Shown here: positions 46,078 through 57,740 of the stretch, one piece after another
Layout: each line of letters starts with the position of its first letter
Numbering within the stretch: position 1 is the first letter of the stretch
Source of the DNA: Marsupella aquatica
Lineage: Eukaryota; Marchantiophyta
Length of the DNA: 64,000 nucleotides
Reading direction: 5' to 3'
Assembly: GCA_973895155.1 (NCBI GenBank)
Contig: OZ316897.1
Location: 7,192,001 to 7,256,000 of the forward strand
Made by a program: the position numbers and the translations under genes
The notes under the pieces: model-generated
Databases searched by the model: none
Told to the model about the DNA's origin: nothing
Seen by the model: the letters and a program-made list of their open reading frames with translations, nothing else

Positions 46078-47016
46078 ATGGCATCCATAGAGAAGCTGAA
46101 CTTCCTCCCATTGACCATCGAGGGGGAGAACTACCTCTCCTGGACACTAGATGTCAAAGCTAACCTAATAGCTAAAGACATATATGAAACCATAATAACC
46201 GATCAGGGCACAACAACCCAACAGAAGGCGAGAGCCTTAGTGTTCATAAGACACCAGCTCGTAGAACCACTAAAGCTGCAATATCTTAACGAGGAAAATC
46301 CCAAGAACCTCTGGGATCAACTCAAAGAGAGATATGACCATACTAAGACCATACACTTACCTAGAGCCCGCCACGACTGGGCTAACCTCCGCGTCCAAGA
46401 CCATACGTCAATAGTTAACTATTATAGCAAATTGTTTTGCATCACATCCCAGTTGGCCCTATGCAGCCAACCAATCGGTGATGAAGAACAAATAGAAAAG
46501 ACACTATCAACCTTCCACTCGGGCAACATAATACTCTCATCACAATACAGAAACATGAAGTTCACGAGATACTCTGAACTTATAGCTCATATGTTGCTGG
46601 CCGAACTCTTGAAGAACTCAAAGATGCAACCCCCGGGAACCCTGCCATCACCCCCAACCACCGAGACAAACTTTGGAGAGCCTTCCAGCAACAGAGGAGG
46701 CCAACGGGGCGGCTTTAGCCGCAACGGTAGAGGACGACCGGCCTTCAGAGGAGGACGTCAGTTCAGAGGCAGAAGATCCAATTACCTCAGGGGGAGAGGC
46801 AGAGGCCGCAGAGTTGGAGGAGGCCACAGACGAGGAAGATCAAGCTCCACCTACACCCGTGGAGGATTGGGAAGACCAGGAAGACCAACCCAACGGGGCA
46901 GTTCATCCCAACAATACTCAGGAAGACCAGCCGTGGAGTGCTTCCGATGCGGCACCAAGGGCCACTCACAGAAACTGTGCCGCATACCGGCACACCTAGC
47001 AGAACTATACCAATAG
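46078..47016 (+). CDS. Copia element 2 gag
   Basis: 312 aa, intact, from ATG 46078. The N-terminal two thirds follow the Copia gag (UBN2-type) pattern: FLPLTIEGENYLSWTLDVKA, LWDQLKERYDHTKTIHL, and an ILSSQYRNMKF segment. An Arg/Gly-rich stretch (RGGQRGGFSRNGRGR and following) then leads to a zinc knuckle CFRCGTKGHSQKLC at the C-terminus. The protein would form the capsid and bind RNA. It is the only undamaged frame of this element. Confidence 0.88.
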   Translation: MASIEKLNFLPLTIEGENYLSWTLDVKANLIAKDIYETIITDQGTTTQQKARALVFIRHQLVEPLKLQYLNEENPKNLWDQLKERYDHTKTIHLPRARHDWANLRVQDHTSIVNYYSKLFCITSQLALCSQPIGDEEQIEKTLSTFHSGNIILSSQYRNMKFTRYSELIAHMLLAELLKNSKMQPPGTLPSPPTTETNFGEPSSNRGGQRGGFSRNGRGRPAFRGGRQFRGRRSNYLRGRGRGRRVGGGHRRGRSSSTYTRGGLGRPGRPTQRGSSSQQYSGRPAVECFRCGTKGHSQKLCRIPAHLAELYQ

Positions 47017-47118
47017 AGTAGAAATAATAGAACTCTAGAGGCACATCATGGTACTTTTCTAGAACAGGACGAACACCTAGAAAACTACATCCATGACGAG
47101 ACCACCCATGAGACACAT

Positions 47119-48961
47119 ATGATTACACACCAGCATGATTCCTTACCTTTAAATGACATTAGAACTTGCATTGTAGACAGTGGCACGTCCCACACTATAT
47201 TAAAGTGCAGGGACTATTTCACTCACATTACCCCCTCCCACAAAAATACGACTACCATCATGGGGAGTAACCAGATAGAAGAGGGTAATGGACCCGCCAC
47301 CATCACGTTACCCCAGGGCACTACTATCCATATTAAATCAGCCATCTACACACCTAATGCCACTAGGAACTTGATTAGCTTCAAGGACATTAGGGATAAC
47401 GGATACCATATCCACACTAGCACAGATAAAAACCAGGAAGTAATTCATATCTTAAAGAATACTTCCGATGGAATGCTAATAAAAGAAACACTTTTTGCAT
47501 ATCCACTGGGTTTCTATGTCACACAATTGAATGCTTTCCATTCAACTACGCATGAGACATCACCATATGACCTATGGCATACCAGGCTTGGACACCCTGG
47601 CATGACAATGTTTCACAAGATGAAACGAGTAACCCATGGACGCATGTCCAACAAACCATAATCAGTCTTGCATGGCATGTTCACAAGGAAAATTAATCCT
47701 TAGACCTTCCGTCTCCAAGACAATCCATGAAATGCCTAGATTCTTGGAACGAGTGCATGCAGACGTATGTGGACCTATAGAACCACCAAGCGGACCATTT
47801 TTGTTTTTCCTAGTCATTATTGATGCATCCTCAAAATGGTAGCAAGTTTCATTGCTTTCCACACAAAACATGGTTTTCCCACGGCTTTTAGAACACATCC
47901 TCAAGCTAAAAGCCCAATTCCCTGAAAACCCTATCAAAATGATCAGGGTTGATAATGCAAGCAAATTTACTTTGAAAACATTTGAAGACTTCTGCATGGC
48001 TACAGGGATAGACACCCAATAACCCGTATCCCATGTATATTTCCAAAATGACATCGCTGAATCTATCATTAAGAGAATACAGATGATAGCAAGACCCATG
48101 CTTATGCAAATGTAGTTACCCACAACTGCCTGGGGTCGCGCTGTACTACATGCAGCATCGGCGTACAATGACCAAACTCCACACCACCTAGCCTTTGGAG
48201 TAGACCCTGACTTATCACATGTCAGGACTTTTGGTTTCCAGGTACTAGTCCCCATAATGGGACCCAAACGTACTAAGATGGGACCTCAAAGATAGAAAGG
48301 CATTTACGTTGGCTTTGAGTCACCTTCCATAATCAGGTACTTAGAACCATCGACTGCCGATGTCTTTCAAGCGAGGTTGAACCCTAACTGCCATTTTTAC
48401 AAGAATGTTTTCCCCAAACTGTTTGAAGGAAAATGGCAATTTGAACAACCTCGTAATCTAGAATTACGATGGCGGACTCAGTCCACTATTTGGAACGATC
48501 TACGGACACGACAGTGCAAAGAAGAAATCCGTAGAATAGTACAATTAACAAAGACTGTGGAGAAAATGCCAGACGCATTTATAGACATTGTGCAAGTGAC
48601 CAGATCACATATCCTTGCCGCAAATGCTCCCGCACGTCTACAAGAATCCACACAATTGGCCACGGACCAACCACCAAGAGTAAAACGTGGATGTCCCTTG
48701 GGATCTAAAGATACCCAACCAAGACAAAGAAAAACAACAATAATATCACTTGCAATACCAGAAGTGATACCCACACCAAATCCTGTGGAAATCCCAGAAA
48801 ATGAAGAAATCTCAATTCACTACATGAATACTGGGACCATTTGGAATAGAAATAATATTCCTATGGATAACAACTTTGCCTACCATATTTCCCAAAATAT
48901 CATGGATACACAACCTGACCCTAAAGGAAACCGCCAAACGGAAATGACGATATCTTTCTAA
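47119..48961 (+). pseudogene. Copia element 2 protease and integrase, RT absent
   Basis: The protease motif IVDSGTSHTIL lies near 47172, GAG-pre-integrase (YDLWHTRLGHPGM) near 47570, and integrase follows from 47650 (MACSQGKL, VHADVCGP, IIDASSKW, then MIRVDNASKF, and AFGVDPDLSHVRTFG). There is a frame change near 47650 and stops near 47840, 48019, 48113 and 48294. The frame from 48377 to 48961 covers the post-integrase linker and stops before any RT motif. Eleven bases later a TGTTGGAGG, LTR-like start follows. RT and RNase H are therefore missing, and the element must have depended on enzymes from elsewhere or is a deletion relic. Confidence 0.75.
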
Positions 48962-48971
48962 CGGGAAGTCT

Positions 48972-49866
48972 GTTGGAGGACTTCTTAGGTGCGTTGGAAA
49001 GCTCTTGAGGAGGGCTACGCCCTTCTGAGCTCAACTGGGTCTGGGGGTGCCATGGTTCTTGTGGTTTGCGGGTGTTAGCTCGCCTGCTTGCCAAATCCTG
49101 CCGAACAGCAGCCAAGCCGCGTTCAGCCTCCAAGGGAGCTTGCGTTGGGGAGGCAAGGCCAAGTAGGTATGGAGGCTGAGCCCCAAGGGCGCTTGGTCCC
49201 TAGACCATCAGTGGGGCGAACCGGGAATGGGAGTTAGAGTCGGGGCCATTCTGGTCCCGGCGTGTTGAGACAAGCTTGGGACAAGCTTTAGGACAAGCTA
49301 TGCTAATTGGGCCATGAGCATGTCCTGAGGTCAGGACGGTCAGTTGGCGATGGATAGGTACGAGGGGGAACCCAGGCCGCGCCCAAGGAAGGAGCTATCC
49401 TGGATGGACAGTGGGCGTGGGTTCTGGTTCCGGCTTATGGCATCGGGAGGACCTATTGCTGACCTATTGCTGACCTATTTACCAACGTCTGTTGAGCTTG
49501 AGTTAGGATGCTAGACTGGGCGAGTTCTAGATCCGGAGGAGTTACTTACCGAGATGCTTGGTTGTTTGTGCAAACGGTGAGGACCGTTGAGTAGCGGTCG
49601 TGTAGGTGAGCAAGTGCGGCTTTGTATGGGAGTGGCCGCAGGGGGTGCTAGAGGCACTTGGATGCTTGCTCGAGGTATTCCGTGGAGGGGTTCGGGCACC
49701 AAGGGCACTTAGGCGCAAGTGCTGGGATTGGTGAGGGCGCTGGGTGGCGAGGTCCACCACTGATTCACTGATTAAATGCCAAGTGTTCGGACCTATTGTC
49801 CCAGCACCAACAGACACCCACTTAACGGATTATAAGTGGACATTTGTTAGAAAGAGAAACGCACAA
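48972..49866 (+). repeat. Candidate 3' LTR or unrelated GC-rich insert after Copia element 2
   Basis: TGTTGGAGGACTTC starts directly after a purine-rich AACGGGAAGTC. The stretch is GC-rich and non-coding. No second copy occurs in the window, so LTR status is not confirmed and the right end is uncertain. Confidence 0.35.
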
Positions 49867-49893
49867 GGTTTAGGGTTTAGGGTTTAGGGTTTA
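49867..49893 (+). repeat. (TTTAGGG)n telomere-like tract
   Basis: Three and a half units of the plant-type telomere repeat, in the opposite orientation to the CCCTAA tract at 46028. Confidence 0.85.
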
Positions 49894-49915
49894 CTTTATA
49901 CAGACTACCCTACAC

Positions 49916-51120
49916 ATGATTGAGCCACGGTCCGAGATCTCCCTTTGTATGATCGTACAGGTGGAAGAGTACAAACGGCGGAACTGGGCCCAATTCTTTT
50001 GCCGTAGGTTCTCAGGGGAGGTTAGGCGGGCTCAAGGAGGTATGTCTATCGGGGGAAGGACCTACCTAGGAAGTCACATCGCCATCATCCTTGCCTGGTA
50101 CAAGGCGCGGTGGGAGGCCAGGGGAAAGAATATGGCCACCTCAGCCCTGACTAGCGTCGCCCCCGCTACGGAGGAGGCTACCTCGAGCGAGCGGACCACT
50201 ACGCCTCGAGAAAACCCTGATCCCGTGGCCCCGACTAATACTTTGCCACCTCCTCCCATTGATATCCCGCCGCCCCCTTCCGTCGAGCCTCCGCTACCCC
50301 CAGTGCAACCACCCCAATCCCTCCACCACCTAAAGAGACCTTCCCCTCCCTGTTGCAGACTATAGAGGAGGTTGCTGCCCTGCTCAAAGAACCACCAGTG
50401 CCCAAAAGGATGGAGGACTACCAAGTAGCCCCGGGGACCATGGCCTACGACCTGGTCCAGAAGTTTAGCCAGACTCTGTCAGGGGAGTTGGCGACATACA
50501 TCGGGCAACAGGTCTCGGCGTACTTCCAACCAGCCTTCTTCATGTTAGAGCACCAACCATGGATTGTAAGCCGCTTGGAGGAAGAACTCATGGCAAAGGG
50601 GAACGAGATTGGGCACCTCCAAATGCTAGTAGAACACCTCGAAGAGGAGGCCACCACCTGCCGTGAAGAGTTAGTCCTCACCGTTGAACAATGGGAAGGA
50701 CTCAACCAAGAGTTGAGCGCGGCGCAAGCAGATCTCAAGAAGTTGGACGACACTGTGCTTCAGTTGCGCTCAAAATCCTGGCTTGGGTTACCAACCTGAC
50801 CAATCTCAACAACCAATTCCTGCAGGCAGCTCAACAGGTGGCTAGTCTCTCCGCCGAGCGAGATAAATTGCTGGTGCAGAACCAGACCCATCGTGACTCC
50901 ATCGGCCAGCTCAGCCTAGAGGTAGCACGGCTCCAGACCGAGGCCGATAAAGCTGCGAACGAGGCAGAGGAGGCGGTACGGGATAACAAGGCCTTGTAGG
51001 ATTGCATTACCCTACTCGTCAGCCAGCGGGCAAGACCTGGACCCACCTCTGATCAAGGCGGCTCAAGGTCTTGCCCCGACAAGGGGACAAACCCTGGTCC
51101 AACCACAACATGCACGTAAG
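49916..51120 (+). pseudogene. Retroelement coiled-coil ORF, two frame changes
   Basis: Three consecutive frames (49916-50365, 50353-50799, 50691-50999 and on) make one product: a basic N-terminal block with YLGSHIAIILAWYKARWEA, a Pro-rich linker (near 50250-50330), then a coiled coil (LEEELMAKGNEIGHLQ, LNQELSAAQADLKKLD, LSAERDKLLVQNQ). The layout resembles the LTR-encoded ORFs elsewhere in the window, but no pol or LTR ends were found. Frame changes lie near 50340 and 50780. It may be a third family of the same kind or a gag-like ORF of a plant gypsy element. Confidence 0.5.
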
Positions 51121-51195
51121 GGGTGGTTAGCGGAGGGTGCAGCATCTTTTTTAGCGGGGGTGTTAGCGGAGGGTGCAACATCTTTTTTATTAGGC
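51119..51195 (+). repeat. ~36-bp direct duplication
   Basis: GTTAGCGGAGGGTGC[AG]... followed by CATCTTTTTTA occurs twice in tandem just after the coiled-coil ORF. Confidence 0.75.
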
Positions 51196-51515
51196 TTAAC
51201 AACAGAATATTAGGCATCGATTAGCGATGCAGTAGGAAGAATTAGGATAGGGTCAGTTAGGATCAGCCGACATAGGATAGAGTCCATCAACGAACTAGAA
51301 TTTTGGTCAGTAGACTTAGCTAGAGGTTTTTCCCCGTGACAGGAAACAGAAAACAGTAACAATCATAACAGGAAAAAGAGAGGAACAAAACAGGAGATTT
51401 GGTACTAGCATACACAAAAGATGACATAATTATGGACAAAAAAGGAGACCAATTTCAATAGGAACTCCAATATGTTTAAAGTTCTATACAGCAATTATGG
51501 AAAGACAAGTTTTAC
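51196..51515. other. Spacer, probably containing the left end of the MULE-like element
   Basis: No gene. The first palindrome of the element lies at 51516, so its left boundary should be here or slightly upstream. No terminal inverted repeat could be identified because the right end is not visible. Confidence 0.35.
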
Positions 51516-52235
51516 TAGCGCCGAGCGCTAACCAAGAGTTTGTTGCCGTTCAAAACAACATTAACAAAATGTCCGTTCAACGTATCGTCGAATGATCGAA
51601 ATTCCTATAAACCATGCAGATTCTCCCTTCCTACGATGAACTGGAGTTCTCCGACATTCAAAATTGGCTGGCTCGGTAAGACCAAATCCATCGGATCAAG
51701 CTTAAAGATTGTTTTGTAAGAGGGTTTCCAACTGACAGGAACCAGATTCCAGTAACAGGAAACAACCAATTTCAACAATAAAATAACCACTAATAGTATT
51801 CGCATCATATTTGGAGGACACTAGAAAAAAGAGAGTTGAAAGACACAATTTTACAGAGGCGGGTTTACATAATTGTGGAGGAGAATAGAACATATATTAG
51901 TAGCGCCAGGCGCTAGCGACACGCGCTACTTGAAAAAGAAATTACATTGATATCCAGAAGGTAATAAAAGTCCATAACCTTCGAGAAAAAGAAATAACCC
52001 TAATAACATACTCAAAAAACCTAATGCGATAATAAAACGGAAGGAGCAATAAAGCTAACTCGGCCAAACCGGAGCCCCGTTCAAAAAGATGACATGAATC
52101 AAACTCATGAACGACTCCAATGATGAGATGAAAGCTAGCGCCAGGCGCTAGTGTCGAAGAAGAAATCCACACTCTCTAGGACGTAGAAGACATGCAGTTG
52201 TCGTCCAATCCAGCTTTGAACCTATCCTCATCCTG

Positions 52236-52642
52236 TCAAAACCCATCCTCTTGATCCAAAAGAAACAAGGTCCAAGATAGCGACTCTGACTCCGGTCGTT
52301 CGGGATGTTCGAATCTGAAAAGCTCACACATCCGGTGTCTGCTTGGATGTCTCTGAAAAACTGTCCTTTCCACCCGATACACATTGGAAGGATCCGGGTC
52401 GTGAATAGAGAACCTCTCTCGGAAAGGAAGTGGAGGCGAAGGATCACGCGACGGAAGGTATCCAAATCTGTGGCTAATACCCTCATCCGGGGCCAGCCAC
52501 AACCTGTTCCTCTCGGTCGACGTCTCTGGGCATTGCGTAAAAGACGGAGTCAAATCTAAACCCGGATCTCTAATCGACCTCCAAACCATCGCCTTTGGCG
52601 GATTGCGGCTCTCCGATTTTGATATTTGCTTCCCCTTATCCA
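52236..52642 (-). CDS. Unrecognised ORF of the MULE-like element
   Basis: A minus-strand frame with ATG at 52642 (MDKGKQISKSESRNPPKAM) encodes about 135 residues, rich in Arg, Pro and Ser, with no motif I recognise. An upstream extension of the open frame runs through a tandem repeat and is unlikely to be coding. It may be a small third gene of the element or chance. Confidence 0.3.
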
Positions 52643-52674
52643 TGGAGTCAATGGAAACAACGGATGCAAAACTC

Positions 52675-52877
52675 AGGGAGAAGAGAAGAGGTGAGTCCGG
52701 GCAGACCAGAAACAAAACAAAGGGAAGAGGTGAGTCTGGGCAGTGCACAAACAAAACAAAGGGAAGAGGTGAGTCAGCCACTCACAGAAATGAAAGGGAG
52801 AAATGCGTTTAGGGTTGAACAAACACGAAGTTGAACAAACCCGAAGTTGAACAAACCCAAAGTTGAACAAACACTAC
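52675..52877 (+). repeat. Two adjacent microsatellite-like arrays
   Basis: About three ~39-bp units beginning GGGAAGAGGTGAGTC (52675-52800) are followed by four ~16-bp units of GTTGAACAAAC[AC]C[GA]AA (52814-52877). Both lie between palindromes of the MULE-like element. Confidence 0.8.
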
Positions 52878-53120
52878 ACTTTGAGAGAGTCCAAACGATC
52901 ATATCAACCACAAACGAAAACACATACAGACAGAAGGTATAATTATTCACCGTACAATTGTACGAGTACATGCATTTTTGATATCTGCACAAATATGCAC
53001 TCAGGAAAGAGACTTCGGGTGCGTCTATCTCCTTTAAAGGCTCAGATCCAAACATCCAGTTTAATAGCGTCGGGCGCTAGTACAAGGTTCCGAAGAAAAC
53101 CTTAGAAATTCACACTCAAC

Positions 53121-56100
53121 CTACTCCAAGTCAGAAGACTCGGACTCGCTACTGCCAGACCTATCGGTAGATTCGGCTTCATCATCTATAAATTCGCTTC
53201 TAGGTCCATCGTTGAGTAAAGGCTGATGGATGAATTTCCTATTTGAACCTCTCCTTAACCTTAAGCCCTTACTCTCCCAAGTAAGTGTTCTCCTCTGTTC
53301 TTCTTTGCGTGCAGCATATTCTGCATACGAGGGCAACACGAAAGGCTTCTGAGGAGAAACGAGAACCTTTTTCAAGTATTTCCTCCGAAGATTAAAACAT
53401 TCTTGAAGATTCCACTCCGATCTGGAAGAGGAACGGAACCACATTAGAATTGAAAATGAAAATGGGACAGTTACAGAATTGATAATGTAAAGTGAAGTAG
53501 CTTACGGGCATTACTCAAAAGAATCCGAATCTTCTGTTTCTTCCGTCGTATGCCTCTCCTTCTCGTTTCCTTCATTTTCCTCTCCTTGTCCTCATGAAGC
53601 ATCATCTCCAACATCATCTCCCTCCTCTTCATCTTCAGAGTCAAAATTTAAGACAGTGAACTTTATCTTTTTATTTTCTTCCCACATCTTTAGCGGGAGA
53701 TGAGGAACTAACATCTTTTGGAATCAATAACTCCATCCATGTCTTTTCCGCAATCTCAACAAACTCTTTTCGGTTTTCTATACCAAGAATAAAATGACCA
53801 CAATAGTCACCAGCAACAAATGTACTTCCCGAACCCACAGTCCAGTCCATGACAATGTCACCCGGCCGAGTGATTAACTCTAACACAGATTGCATGAACC
53901 CAACGGACAAGCGTCCATTGCCAGCAAATGCTGCTAAAGGAGTTGGATCCTTCCTCACACTCGGGAGACCAATAAGGTTAGTGATAGAAGGATCTTCAGT
54001 TGCAGAGAGGGGTCAAAACTTGGGGTCCTTTGGAACCTTAACCTTTGACGAAACACGACTGAACAGATCCAATCTCAATGTGAAAACCTGTGAAATCCCA
54101 ACAAAGTTCTTTGTTAAGATGCCGACGATCCAACCAGAAAATCATTACAATCACGGCATAACAATGAATTTTGGATAGCGCCAGGCGCTAACAAAGAATA
54201 TCCCCTTAACTGAAGGGTATATGAAAACATTTTTAGCTAGCGCTCGGCGCTAACAAAGGACAACACGAAGAGTGAGATAATTTACCTGACAATCACTTCG
54301 GGCCATGTACATTGGAACTCCCGTAACCACGTTCAGGGTTTTCACACACTGAAACTTTTGAGACTCCTGGCTCGTGGCGATGACCTGCGAGATCTGATCA
54401 TACTCGCCGGTATGCAAAATGGCCAATATACCATCATCTGCTAGAAAGGGGTCCATTGTGCGAAAGAATGAACCAACAATTTTGTGATCTGGGGAATTCC
54501 ATTTTGGAGACTTCTTCTCTAAAAGGGAAGGGCGCAGTCCAGTTGGGAGGTAAACGAATCCAACATCAACTCCAAATGATCTTATCTTTCCTCCTCTTAT
54601 GACTCCTTTCTCCCTTAGACCAAGCAAGACTAGGTCTTTCACCCACTTCTCCACATTTGACACCCAAGTCGGTTTCTGCTCTTTTGTGAACACACTCTCA
54701 AAGAAGTCCATTACGCTGGACTCAACAAAAACATGCCTAGAAGTCTTAGACTTGAACTGTCCAACATCTCGTTGAACACCAGTAGAAGCGATCGAATCCC
54801 GAGAGGAAAATCCATGATCCGAATATTTCTTTTTCTTTTTCTTCGTGCTGGTGGCATCTGCTGGTCGCACCATCTTCTCCATGTTGGGAGGAGTCTGTTC
54901 ATCAGGGACATCTTGTTCCCCCGTATCAGCTTCAGAGACGCCAGGAGTGACAGTCGTCTTTGCATCTTGTGTTTCTTCTCCATCCGATTTCCGTCCACCT
55001 AGAAAAAGATACAAAAGTTTCCAAGATTACGGTCCACATAACACCAGTGCCAGGCGCTAAACAAACTGCCCAAAAAATCAACCAATAAATAGACAACTTG
55101 ATCTGTAGCGCTCATCAAAAGTCACTGACATAATCAAGCTGGTGGAGAGAGAATACATAATGCCAATGGAAAATAGAAGAATCTCACGTTTCTTCCCGGA
55201 TCTCGTTGATGGGCTGGTTACTCCAGTGTCTACTTTTGCTTTCGCCCGGGGTTTTTGACTCCTGTCTACATGCAAAACTTCTGTTTCGCAATGTTTCTGT
55301 AGCTCGCTCGTTGAGGCATCTACATCTTCTGATAAACCTTGTTTCATTTCAGAGAGAACTTTCCGAGGCACTAAAGACTTTGATAATTTCAGAAATGCAT
55401 CCTTTTCAGCTTCATCAAAAGGGGTGTCCCACTTATCTATGTCAAGATACCATGGACAGTGGGTTATCTCCCACAATGAAATGTCACGTGGTGGAACATC
55501 CCCTTCGACAGGGTACATTGAGTAAACTTTGCTAAAAGCATCCCCCTCTAGAACGAACCATTTCTGGAATGCAGGAGGGTAAGCCCAAAAATACTATGGA
55601 GAACTGGTCTCCATCGCCATGTAGAAGCGATATAGATATCTCTTGGCTCGCTTCTGGTTGCGAATTGTATAGTCTTCCTTGTCTCCGTACTTGGACTGCC
55701 AAATTGTGCTAAAAAACTTTGCCTTCACTGTTTCATTGTATGTCTTGAAATCATTGGTGATGTTCAAGACCAAAGCTTCAAACGTCTCCACTCCTCCTAG
55801 CGTCAGACGATCAGCAGGTAGGATCAACTGGACTTGCGAAAGAGATGTTTGTAATATTGCAATTGCAATTCCTTCCACCAAACTCCACATGTGCCATGTA
55901 TGACACCACTATTTAACAGGGTCATCATTCACACTCGGGGATGGTAAAATTGTTTTCTGAGCTTGGGTGTACAGTGAGCGACAAGAAGAGTACAACGCAG
56001 TTGTGGATCCAAGTAGGAGATAGAAGTGAACAGACGTGCGCGGTCCATTGTATAGACTACAGAGTCTGGCTTCTTTTCTCGTTTGTTCCTCTCCATAAGA

Positions 56101-57335
56101 ATGTACATTTCTGCACAAGTTGACAAAAAATCACCAAACTCTGGGCTTATCAGGGGGTAATCTTGGATGTCTTTATGCTCCACTCCTTCGTTGCCTCCTT
56201 CATCATGGCAGCATATCGCTTACCAGTCTCTTCAGATGACCACGGGCGACCTTGACTTGTCGCAGCAGCCAAGTCAAGCTTAAATTGAAGTGAATACAAC
56301 TTAATCTTGTTTTCACACAAGATGTAAACCAATGCTTCCAATGGCATCTGCTTGGTATACCAAGACCCCTTTCTTGTCTTGGCACGAACAATTTGGAATT
56401 GCTTGAAGCTGCCGGGGTCGATGATCGGCTTGTAGGCCTCCAAGTCATGAGTTAAAATCCAATTGATTCTATCGGCAATGAGAATCCATGATGGTTCCAC
56501 CACAGCTTGCCCTAACCTGTAAGATATAATGGCAAATATTAGCACCTGGCGCTAACTAACCTTGCAAAAATCAAGCGCAATTGACCAAATTCAATAACGT
56601 TTATGCAACTTGAGGAATACTTACTGGTTCACCGTGTGCATAGCCGCTTCAAGCTCAACTAGAGAACCTCAATCTCCCTTAAAAACAGTGCATTGAACAC
56701 GCGGATGGTACTTGATATTGTCTGGATTCTCATTTGTTACTTGGGTCCACGAGTAGAGTTGATGATTCCCGTCAAAAACACACATCTTATCCTTCAGAAT
56801 GTGGAAATCTGGATCAGTAGCACATTCTGCTTCAAACAAGTCGTTCTGGGCAACCCAAATAGCATCCCAGGTCTCCCAATTAAATTTTAGGCGTGCAAAA
56901 TTGAACGACTCCTTCTGAATCCGTGGGCTGAACGTAAAACCGCATCCCAATTGAAGAGTTGTACCCAGAGCTCCGAAACAAATCCTTGAGCATATCGATA
57001 GATGCACTATTTTTTTGTAGAGTCGGAACAATTTCCATGTGAACAAGCCGATAAAGAGGGATACGCGACGGCTCTTTCTTCTCCCCTCTGAAATCGACTC
57101 CAAACAACATTGCGTATTTCTCGATCACAACATCCATGGACAGAACTCCCTCGCCCCCGTCCTCCATTGCAAAATCTCCGTAAGACTCCATGATGCCTCG
57201 TTTTGGCTTTGGAATCGCCTGACTAATGTTTCGCAAAGAGTTCGATGCAGACGGACGAGTGACTCTTCGAGTATAAACTGATCCGGAGAATGAGGACTCG
57301 GATGTTTCAGAATGGCCAAGAGAATGATTCTCCAT
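53121..57335 (-). pseudogene. Transposon-borne gene with beta-class amino DNA methyltransferase region
   Basis: Minus-strand exons: 57335-56635 (frame change near 56890, TGA near 56674); intron 56634-56517; 56516-55188 (frame change near 56170, stops near 55920 and 55594); intron 55187-54999; 54998-54286; intron 54285-54088; 54087-53671; then an acidic tail and a last exon from about 53418 to 53121. The 5' half is unrecognised. The 54998-54286 exon has VGFVYLPTG where D-P-P-Y would stand, and LADDGILAILHTG. After the next intron, GDIVMDWTVGSGSTF and LGIENRKEFVEIA match the motif X/I and II end of N4C/N6A methyltransferases (GDIVLDPFxGSGTT..., IGIExxxEY), in beta-class order IV before I. An in-frame TGA lies near 54032. 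Such enzymes methylate adenine-N6 or cytosine-N4; here the catalytic motif looks eroded. KKKKKK near 54837 could be a nuclear signal. Confidence 0.6.
54176..56554 (-). repeat. Palindrome family, intron copies in the methyltransferase-like gene (4 copies)
   Basis: Copies at 54176 (TAGCGCCAGGCGCTA), 54238 (TAGCGCTCGGCGCTA), 55045 (CAGTGCCAGGCGCTA) and 56540 (TAGCACCTGGCGCTA). The first two are inside the intron 54088-54285, the third inside 54999-55187 and the fourth inside 56517-56634. Confidence 0.9.
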
Positions 57336-57740
57336 GTTTGTTTAAGATGCACACACACGGGGAACCCGCACCGCAATGTGCTTCTCGCGTGATGCAACAT
57401 TTCTTGTGGTGTTGTACCAATATGGATGAATGATTGACGATGACCCTAAACGGGCGCAGAGGTCGTTCTAACGATCAAGGAAGACAGATATATCAGATAT
57501 CACAAAAATATCTTATCTGATATACCCTATGGCAGACCGACATGTATGACAAGTACACATCCAAAAGCACGAGCATCCAAAAGCAGACCTACTAAAGGTT
57601 GACACTTGTCACATTTTAACTCGTTTATAGGTACTCGTGAATATATTTATCCAGGAATTTGTTATAAATTGTAATGATAAACGGTCAAAGTTACCGTTTA
57701 AAAAGACCGTTTATGTCAATATTCTACTTCGATCTAATAT

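Larger units (their letters stand above)
51516..53079 (+). repeat. Palindrome family, left cluster (4 copies)
   Basis: 15-bp palindromes at 51516 (TAGCGCCGAGCGCTA), 51901 and 52136 (both TAGCGCCAGGCGCTA, perfect with a one-base centre) and 53065 (TAGCGTCGGGCGCTA). All lie outside recognised coding sequence. Confidence 0.9.

Noticed and set aside
52236-52781. Long minus-strand frame starting in the 39-bp repeats (SPLPFVLF repeats)
   Set aside because: The N-terminal part is translated tandem repeat; only the part from ATG 52642 is kept, at low confidence.
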